Shown piece by piece: positions 57,395 through 64,000 of a stretch of 64,000 nucleotides of DNA. Positions within the stretch are counted from its first letter, which is position 1. Every line of letters starts with the position of its first letter. The position numbers and the translations under genes were made by a program. Below the pieces are notes generated by a model that was given only the letters and a program-made list of their open reading frames with translations, ran no database searches and had not been told where the DNA came from. This DNA comes from Deroplatys truncata (lineage: Eukaryota > Arthropoda > Insecta > Mantodea > Mantidae), in the NCBI GenBank assembly GCA_030765065.1, contig CM060990.1:667070618-667134617 (forward strand), read 5' to 3'.

Positions 57395-58607
57395 ATTTAT
57401 TGTGCTAAGAGTTTTACAATTTGATTGTCTACTGCACTTTGACCCTGGCCACTCATTCAGTAGACAATCACTACAATTTATTTACATTTTACAATTTCCT
57501 GTCAATGCATTCTGTAGAAAATCACTTCAGATTATTTACATTTTACAATTTCTCGTCAATAAATGCTGTTGTTTTTTCAGTTTTTCATGTCCTATTTCCA
57601 CTTGTTTTTCACTTTTTACTTATTGATTACTTAACCATCACACATTCACCATAGTTTTCCATTCAAAGTAAGATACACTACCTCTTACTTTTCTCTATCC
57701 ACTGTCCAAAGCCATTTATTTTTGACTTAACACAAAAACTGTCCAATGCTTCTAGTGTCCTTGCACATCATTTTGATCATAAGCGTATTTCTATCCCCCT
57801 TCAACCACTTCTTATTAAAAAATTATTTTCTCGAATTTTCTGTTCCTTGGCACTTAAATACTATGTGTTCAATGTCTTCATTACCACCACACATCAGACA
57901 TTGGTTCTGAGAAATACCCTGTCGTAACCTTCTTAGCCTCCATGCTCCGGTTCTTACCCATGCAATAGATTCTCTCTCTTCTTTATTTACTATGTCTATA
58001 TATTTTTCCCTACCCCATGTATTTTTCATTAGCCTATAACAAACCAATGAGCCCTTTTCTGCAATCTCACTGAACATGATTTGTATTTCTATATCTTCCA
58101 GTCTTTTCCTCGCCTTTTTCCAAAAATTTTTCACGTTATTTTCTCTTCTTCTCCACATGTCTCCTAACCCATTTTTCTCCAAAATGTTCTGTAAATTACT
58201 TACCCATCCATCATTCATTAAGCTATTCTCTTGGTATTCTATACATTGTCTTAACACATTACTTTTTCCTAGATTTAAAGTTCTGAACCAAAATTTCAAA
58301 GCTCTTTCCATTATCTTCCCCTTAGTTGCCACCCTGCCCATTTGTAATTGTGCTACCTGTCTTATAATTGCCTTCGGTAACCCTAGTATTTCTCTACAAA
58401 ACATCCTGTGCACCTCATCTATACTTTCCCATTCTCTATCTAATCCCCATATTTCTTACCATAAATCATTTTTGCCTCCACAACCATCTCATAAACTTTT
58501 TCCAGCCATTTAACATTTACATTAGGTACCTTATATTTGCAGCTTCTAATTGCTGCCATCACCCCTTTACCTTTTGCCAATGCAAACTTCTTTTGTTTCT
58601 CCCATTT
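57395..58607 (-). mobile_element. LINE family 1, copy F
   Basis: 5'-truncated copy with the 196-codon frame 57823-58413 (HRMFCREILGLPKAIIRQV to the zinc knuckle CLMCGGNEDIEHIVFKC). The 3' UTR has two repeat units and the perfect terminal hairpin: 57423-57434 pairs with 57458-57469, a 12-bp stem with a 23-nt loop. Homology stops at about 58607. The flanks share a TTTTTGTTTGT-like block, a possible target duplication. Confidence 0.88.
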
Positions 58608-59400
58608 TTTGTTTGTTTGTAGTTTTTGCTGTAAATATTATGATTTTTGATTGATTTTAACTTTTCAATTATTTGTTTAAGCTTTTATTGTGTACTGGTA
58701 TCACAATAGCTACTATAGTACCTATAACACAGCCCCTTTGGGAAGCTTTACAGTAACATAGAAAACGAACTAAATAGTTTAAATTTAACTCTCAGAAAAA
58801 TGGTGGGGGATAATTGTTTTGGGGGTGTACATAGCCTTTGGAGAGATGGGTATCTGTGCCTACATCAGAACAATTCCAAACAGGCAGCCATTTTTTGTGT
58901 GGTTTTTGTTTTTCAATTAGCAATAAACTTTTAGTTTACTAAATAATTTTTCTGGTTGAAATTACAATAATAAATAATTCAGGTCATCCACTTTTCATCA
59001 AATGCAGTTCGACTCACTATTCTGCAGGCTTTTGTGTGGTTTCATGCATAAAGCTTCAGTTCCACTATTATCCATAAATTCCATTGTTGTGTTGCATTTT
59101 CACTTGAACAGGATTTTACATGTTCCATTTTCATTTCTCAGGCATGGAAGAGGCATAAATTAGTTGTGTGTGTACACATAGTGCCTTATATTGTGTCAAG
59201 TATAATCATAGCATATCCATGTAAAAGTTGAACAATGCCACTAACACAACAGTTATAATTCAGGAAATTAAATCACAGTATAATAGGTAATTGTGATGGC
59301 ACATTTACATAATGGATCATTTCATTATCTCCATTAACTTTTGGGAAATGCTAGTTTTGTATGACTCATGGACATAACACACATAGCAACTAAGGAAATA
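58608..59400. other. Intronic stretch, nothing recognised
   Basis: No gene or element could be supported. Confidence 0.5.
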
Positions 59401-59408
59401 ATAACTAG

Positions 59409-60424
59409 TAGTGATGGGACGATACCACTATTTCTCAATACTTGATACTGATAATGGTTTTTGAACGCTGATACTTGATAATACGTTATACTCTCTTTAT
59501 AAAACACTGTAAAAACGATAGCTTTTTAACTGAAGAATTTTCTTATTAGTAGTTTTCTGTATAAATGCATGTAACAAATTTTGTATTGTATGCTAATTCT
59601 GAAATATTTCCTGTTTGACCTCCAATTGGCAGCATTTTTTTTTATCTTGGTAATTCCACAGGTTATATATCCCCTATGTTTAGTCAAGGCTTTTAATATG
59701 ATAATGCTAATGATAATTTATTTGCTTCCCTGGTTATGTAACAATATTTAGAGTTGAAAGCTGTCTTTCAAAAGATTTTCTGCCCATAAAAAAACCAATA
59801 TTAGAAATACTTTATTCTGCAATCTTGAAAATATAAACTAATATATATTTTTTGTGAAGCTCAAACAACTAGAAATCACTAACATTTCCATGCGCTGTAT
59901 TATCTATCACGTCTTAAGTTCTGGTTTATTTCTGCTGGATTCACAGATTTTGATCACCAGAATAGGTAAATGTAATGGCTGAAAGTGAGTCACAAACCAG
60001 GCTATTGCAGTAATGTGATTTAGTGCATCAGCTAAATCAGCTTCATTCACAACTTGCTTAATGCTGCGTGTTACATGAGTACCTCTGCTCCTTTCCTGAT
60101 TGTTTTGCATTTTCATTTAGATGCAAGATTCTATGGAATGTTGCATTCATTCACCCACAGGAAACACAGTCATCAAGGTCTATCAAGAACTATAGTCCAG
60201 CAACTCTTTGGGAACATGTGTAAAGCAATAACTTGAAGTCTTGACTCTTTTCATTCCTTATCTAGCATAAAGTTAAACATAATACCTTTCAATAATGCAA
60301 AACATTTAAAAGTATTGAAAAAGTATCAAATATTTATCTCAAAGTATTAGATATGCTTCGATACTACTGAATATCAAGAATATTGAGGTATTGAGGTATC
60401 GATGGTACTGACGTCCCAATCCTA
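59409..60424. mobile_element. hAT-type non-autonomous element (1016 bp)
   Basis: The ends TAGTGATGGGACGATACCA and (right end in reverse) TAGGATTGGGACGTCAGTAC are similar in their first 13 bases, and the flanks ATAACTAG (59401-59408) and ATAACTAA (60425-60432) form an 8-bp target duplication with one mismatch. This is the signature of the hAT superfamily. The inside has no complete transposase. Confidence 0.75.
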
Positions 60425-60432
60425 ATAACTAA

Positions 60433-61025
60433 GGATTGATTTTTTAAAATTTATTTTTAAAAATAAATATATAGTTATTACATTCATCTTTTATAGGGCA
60501 CTAAATATTTGAGTGCACATGTCCTCCGGTATTCCCCTATGTCAATGATTAAAATAAATGCATTACATTTTTCATAAGGCAGAATTTAGTCTTAGAATTT
60601 AATTTGATACTTACTTTGTTGTGGTTTGTGATGTAAGAAATAATAAGTCATGTAATTTTGCACTAAAGGCAATTGAAGTCTGTTCTTAGGTGGGGAATAA
60701 TAAATCTTTCATCGATAATGTTCTACAACTGAGATAAATAACCCTTATTTAGCTCAGCAATAGCAGTAATTTAGCTCAATGCCAGTTTCCTATAGTTACA
60801 AACAATGATACAAAAACGATTGTTCAGAAGCTAGGTGCAGTGATACAGTTATTATATAAATTTATAATTGTAATTCAGGAACACAAACAGCACTAAACCT
60901 TTTAAACCCTATAACATTGGTTTAGAACATTTTGTTCTCAGCAGCTGGAACTTAAAGACTTATGGTGCTGTTTTGGAGTTAATAATGGAGACACCTTCAG
61001 CTGGTGGGATGAATTTCAGAGAATT
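60433..61025. other. Intronic stretch, nothing recognised
   Basis: No gene or element could be supported. Confidence 0.5.
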
Positions 61026-61029
61026 TATG

Positions 61030-61402
61030 TATGAGGGCCACTCAGGAAGTTTTAGACATGGGTTCCTCAAAACTTACCATCACATCTTTTCAAAGTACTC
61101 TCCCACAGTCTCTGTACATCTTTGCATTCTTCTAAACCATGAGTCAAAACACAGGTGCCAGTTGCTCTCACGTAATGCTCCATGCTCCTTTTTCTACACT
61201 GCAACAGTATCTTCAGGTGATGAAAACTGCTTTTCCCGCAATTGGTTCTTCACGGTAAGAAACAGGAAGAATTCGCAGGGTGCCAGGTCTGACTGTAGAG
61301 AGGATGGATCAGTAGTTGAATAGGGGTCGCCTGGAGAAAATTCAATGTCACATGGACAGTGTGGGCAGATGCATTGTCATGATGCAAGAAGATGCCCCTC
61401 TC
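61030..61402 (-). pseudogene. mariner transposase fragment, interrupted by LINE copy G
   Basis: The minus strand reads GIFLHHDNASAHTVHVTL, the catalytic D-N-A motif, then LLIHPLYSQTWHPA (a degraded SPDLAPCDFF box), VKNQLREKQFSSPEDTVA and SWFRRMQRCTETVGEYFEKM, the C-terminal end of a mariner transposase. A possible inverted-repeat end begins at about 61031 (tgagggccactcaggaagtt). The sequence stops exactly where LINE copy G begins, so the LINE inserted into it; the N-terminal half should lie beyond the window. Confidence 0.82.
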
Positions 61403-61448
61403 TTTTTGTGGGCATTCTGGTGGCTAGACTACAAATTTGGGTTGAAGA
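61403..61448 (+). mobile_element. LINE family 1, copy G: 5' end
   Basis: A 46-bp stretch matching the other strand's copy D (tttttgtgggcattctggtg, then gactacaaatttgggttgaa). It contains the AAGA target of the LTR at 61445-61448. The LINE resumes at 62385. Confidence 0.8.
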
Positions 61449-62384
61449 TGAAGTGGAATATTTGTAGGTAGTTGGAAGATGCATCATGTTTATCTGCACA
61501 ACGTATGGAAGCCAATTTGTCGCGGCCACTTCGTGTTATCTTTTTGCTGGGCGCCTGTTATTGTATTACTATTTTTAAATTTGGGTTCAATGTCCTCCGG
61601 CTAGCTATTATTTCTCGGTCAAGCACATCTCTTGAACAAGGTGTGTAAATGGAAAGGAGTTGTTACTCAAAGATAACACTGATAAAAGAATTTGTTTTTA
61701 CACTTTTATTACCGTCACAATTAATTAATTTCACATATTGACACTTGATACATGCCCGACTGAAACTGTTATATTTTCTAATATCACTATAATCACTTAT
61801 TTGTTGCACCTTATTAATTCGCGTATTTCACATTTATAACTAGCTTTACGATGCGAGAGATTCTGTAGAATTGCGACCTGTAACTCGCCAACGATTCTGA
61901 TGAACTAAGCGACGTTTAACTTCTGAATGATTCTGTTGGACTCAGCGACGTGTAACGCGTGGATGCTTTTGTTGAACTGGGCAATACTTGCCTCTGGCTT
62001 TAGCTTTTTATACTCCCTCACCCTAATATGCCTAAAGATTATAACCGAGCTGGTATTGGTTAATAAAACGCGCCAACATTAGCGTCTGTTTTTATATCCA
62101 ATCAAAAATTACGAAAACATATGCTCTAGGGAAAAAATTCCTGCCATTTCTCAGAAAAACGCGCCAATCTGTTGTCATTTGCTTGTCTCTAATAATTGAT
62201 AAACAACTCACCCCCTCGCTCATTGTTACCCGCTCTTATTGTCAGTTTCAGTGAGGCCGTGTAAACTTATTTCCTAACAATGCTTATAATTAACAAACAT
62301 CTCAAATCAGTGTCATACAATAATGCTTATTTACACTACAATCACTCTGGTATTTACATTGTTGTAATATAAATTACTGCCACA
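61449..62384 (+). mobile_element. Solo LTR 2 (936 bp) inside LINE copy G
   Basis: It starts TGAAGTGG and ends CTGCCACA (TG...CA), with the 4-bp duplication AAGA at 61445-61448 and 62385-62388. It is clearly homologous to solo LTR 1 (shared tgtcctccggctagctat, gttataatt-like blocks, ataaaacgcgccaacattag). The TATA-like box ttttatactcc is near 62006-62016. No internal coding region. Divergence between the two LTRs is substantial, so these are separate insertions of related elements. Confidence 0.85.
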
Positions 62385-64000
62385 AAGAATATAATATCCT
62401 TTCGGAATTCCAGATGGGCTTTCACAAGGGAAGAAGAACAACTGATAATTTATTTATTATAAAGACATTAGCAGACAAATATTTAAAAGAAAAAAGTGGT
62501 AAACTGTATATGGCTTTTATAGACTTAAAGAAAGCTTATGACCGAATTGAGTTACAACTTCTGTGGCATAAATTAGTGTGTAAGGGAGTAAGTCAGCAAT
62601 TGGTGAATATTCTTAAAGCATTGTATTTTGAGAACACCTTCTGTGTAAGGGTAGAGACAGGCCGTGTAAAAAGAGAAATTCAACAAAAGAAAGGCCTCAG
62701 GCAAGGATGTACGTAAAGCCCAGTTTCATTTAATTTATACATAGATGATGTCTTACTAGAAATTGGAAGGAATAATAACTGTGCACCAGTAATTAACAAC
62801 ATCCAAATCCCAGGACTTCGTTTTGCAGATGATCTAGTAGTAGGATCTAATACATTAAGCTGTTTAAAAGAATCATTACAAGCAATTGATGTATATTGAA
62901 AAGAATGGAGGTCAAAAGTGAATCAAGAGTAAACACAGATTGTGGTATTCAAAAAGGGGGGGGGGAAATTAAGGAAATATGAAAAGTGGAAGGGAGAGAA
63001 TAAAGATTACAGGTTGGTGTGTGACTGTATTTATTTAGGAGTAAAAATAGATGGAGGTAATAAATGGGAGAACAAAAGAAGTTTGCATTGGCAAAAGGTA
63101 AAAGGGTGATGGCAGCAATTATAAGCTGTGAATATAGAGTACCTAATATAAATGTTAAATTGCAGAAAAAGTTTATGAGATGGTTTTGGAGGCAAAAATG
63201 ATGTATGGTATAGAAATATGGGGATTAGAATGAGGATGGGAAAGTATAGATGAGGTGCACAGGATGTTTTGTAGAGAAATACTAGGGTTACCGAAGGCAA
63301 TTGTAAGACAGGTAGCGCAATTAGAGATGGGCAGGGTGGCGACTAAGGGGAAGATAATGGAAAGAGCTTTGAAATTTTTGTTCAGAACTTTAAATCTAGG
63401 AAAAAGTAATGTGTTAAGACAATGTATGGAATACCAAGAGAAAAGTTTAATGAATGATGGATGGGTAAGTAATTTATGGAACATTTTGGAGAAAAATGGG
63501 TTAGGAAACATGTGGAGAAGGAGAGAATATAAAGTGAAAGATTTTTGGAAAAAGGCGAGGAAAAGACTGGAAGATATAGAAATACAGCTCATGTTCAATG
63601 AGATTGCCAAAAAGAGCTCATTGGTTTGTTATAAAAATACATGGGTTAGGGAAAAATATATAGACATAGTAAATAAAGAAGAGAGAGAATCTACTGCATG
63701 GGTAAGAACCGGAGCATGGAGGCTAAGAGGGTTAAGACAGGGTATTCTTCAAAACCAATGTCCGATATGTGGTGCTAATGAAGACATTGAACACATAGTA
63801 TTTAAGTGTCAAGGAACAGATAATTGGAGAAGAGAATTTTTTTAAAAAGAAGTGGTTGAAGGGGGATAGAAATATGCTTGTAATCGAAATGATGTGCAAG
63901 GACGCTAGGCGCATTGGACAGTTTTTGTGTAAAGTCAAAGATATATGGCTTTGGACAGTGGATAGAGAAAAGTAAGAGGTAGTGTACCTTACTTTGAATG
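62385..64000 (+). mobile_element. LINE family 1, copy G, continuing out of the window
   Basis: The RT frame 62414-62716 shows GFHKGRRTTDNLF, LYMAFIDLKKAYDRIELQLL (motif A with the catalytic Asp intact) and KKGLRQGCT (motif B, then a stop). Further on LYIDDVLLEIGRNN and RFADDLVVGS (motif C) are readable with the stop ignored. A poly-G run at 62957-62965 breaks the frame. The C-terminal frame 63255-63845 ends after the zinc knuckle CPICGANEDIEHIVFKC. The 3' end and hairpin lie beyond 64000. Confidence 0.88.

Noticed and set aside
1-64000. CRISPR array, bacterial operon or riboswitch
   Set aside because: The window is a eukaryotic intron-rich locus; the repeats are transposons, a microsatellite or tandem duplications, without regular spacers.

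Overview
This is an intron-rich, AT-rich, transposon-laden animal genome. Every clear host exon codes for collagen Gly-X-Y repeats. The mobile elements (mariner, piggyBac, hAT, Penelope-like elements with a GIY-YIG domain, CR1/L2-like LINEs, tRNA-derived SINEs) are those of an arthropod. A large hemimetabolous insect genome (cockroach/termite or similar) is my best guess; that is inference, not proof.

Host gene: four collagen exons on the + strand (1000-1105, 1639-1736, 52374-52500, 52919-53007) keep one reading frame and matching splice phases across the whole window. They belong to one gene that enters and leaves the window. The second and third are separated by an intron of about 50.6 kb (1737-52373). 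The intron splits a basic Arg/Lys cluster in the protein, and nearly everything else recognised up to 52 kb sits inside it.

Layout of the intron: 2.3-3.7 kb holds a hairpin element and a 186-bp tandem repeat; 4.5-5.9 kb a decayed Penelope-like element; 5.9-9.8 kb a minus-strand CR1/L2-type LINE with a SINE inserted in it; 13.7-17.4 kb a piggyBac carcass containing two LINE insertions, one of which contains a solo LTR; 18.3 kb a SINE; 19.4-21.7 kb two Penelope fragments in opposite orientation, one split by a full-length mariner; 22.9-23.8 kb a foldback element; 26-27 kb another CR1-like LINE; 27.8-28.8 kb an LTR-like region; 28.9-29.5 kb, 33.6-36.0 kb and 37.5-38.5 kb more copies of the main LINE family; 41.1-46.1 kb several mariner relatives, including a 785-bp foldback made of two inverted transposase ends; 46.5-47.8 kb two more inverted-repeat elements; 48.3 kb a (GA)n microsatellite.

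Downstream of the fourth exon come a LINE 3' end (53.1-53.9 kb), a SINE (54.3 kb), a hAT-like remnant (55.1-56 kb), a 1-kb palindrome-of-palindromes built from mariner pieces (56.0-57.0 kb), another LINE copy (57.4-58.6 kb), a non-autonomous hAT-type element with an 8-bp target duplication (59.4-60.4 kb), and a mariner remnant interrupted by a LINE that itself carries a second solo LTR (61.0-64.0 kb).

The main theme is layered insertion. Target-site duplications and interrupted reading frames let the order of insertion be read directly. One LINE family has seven copies here, with a conserved 3' hairpin and one or two copies of a 3' UTR repeat unit. No complete transposase or reverse transcriptase frame survives for any element.
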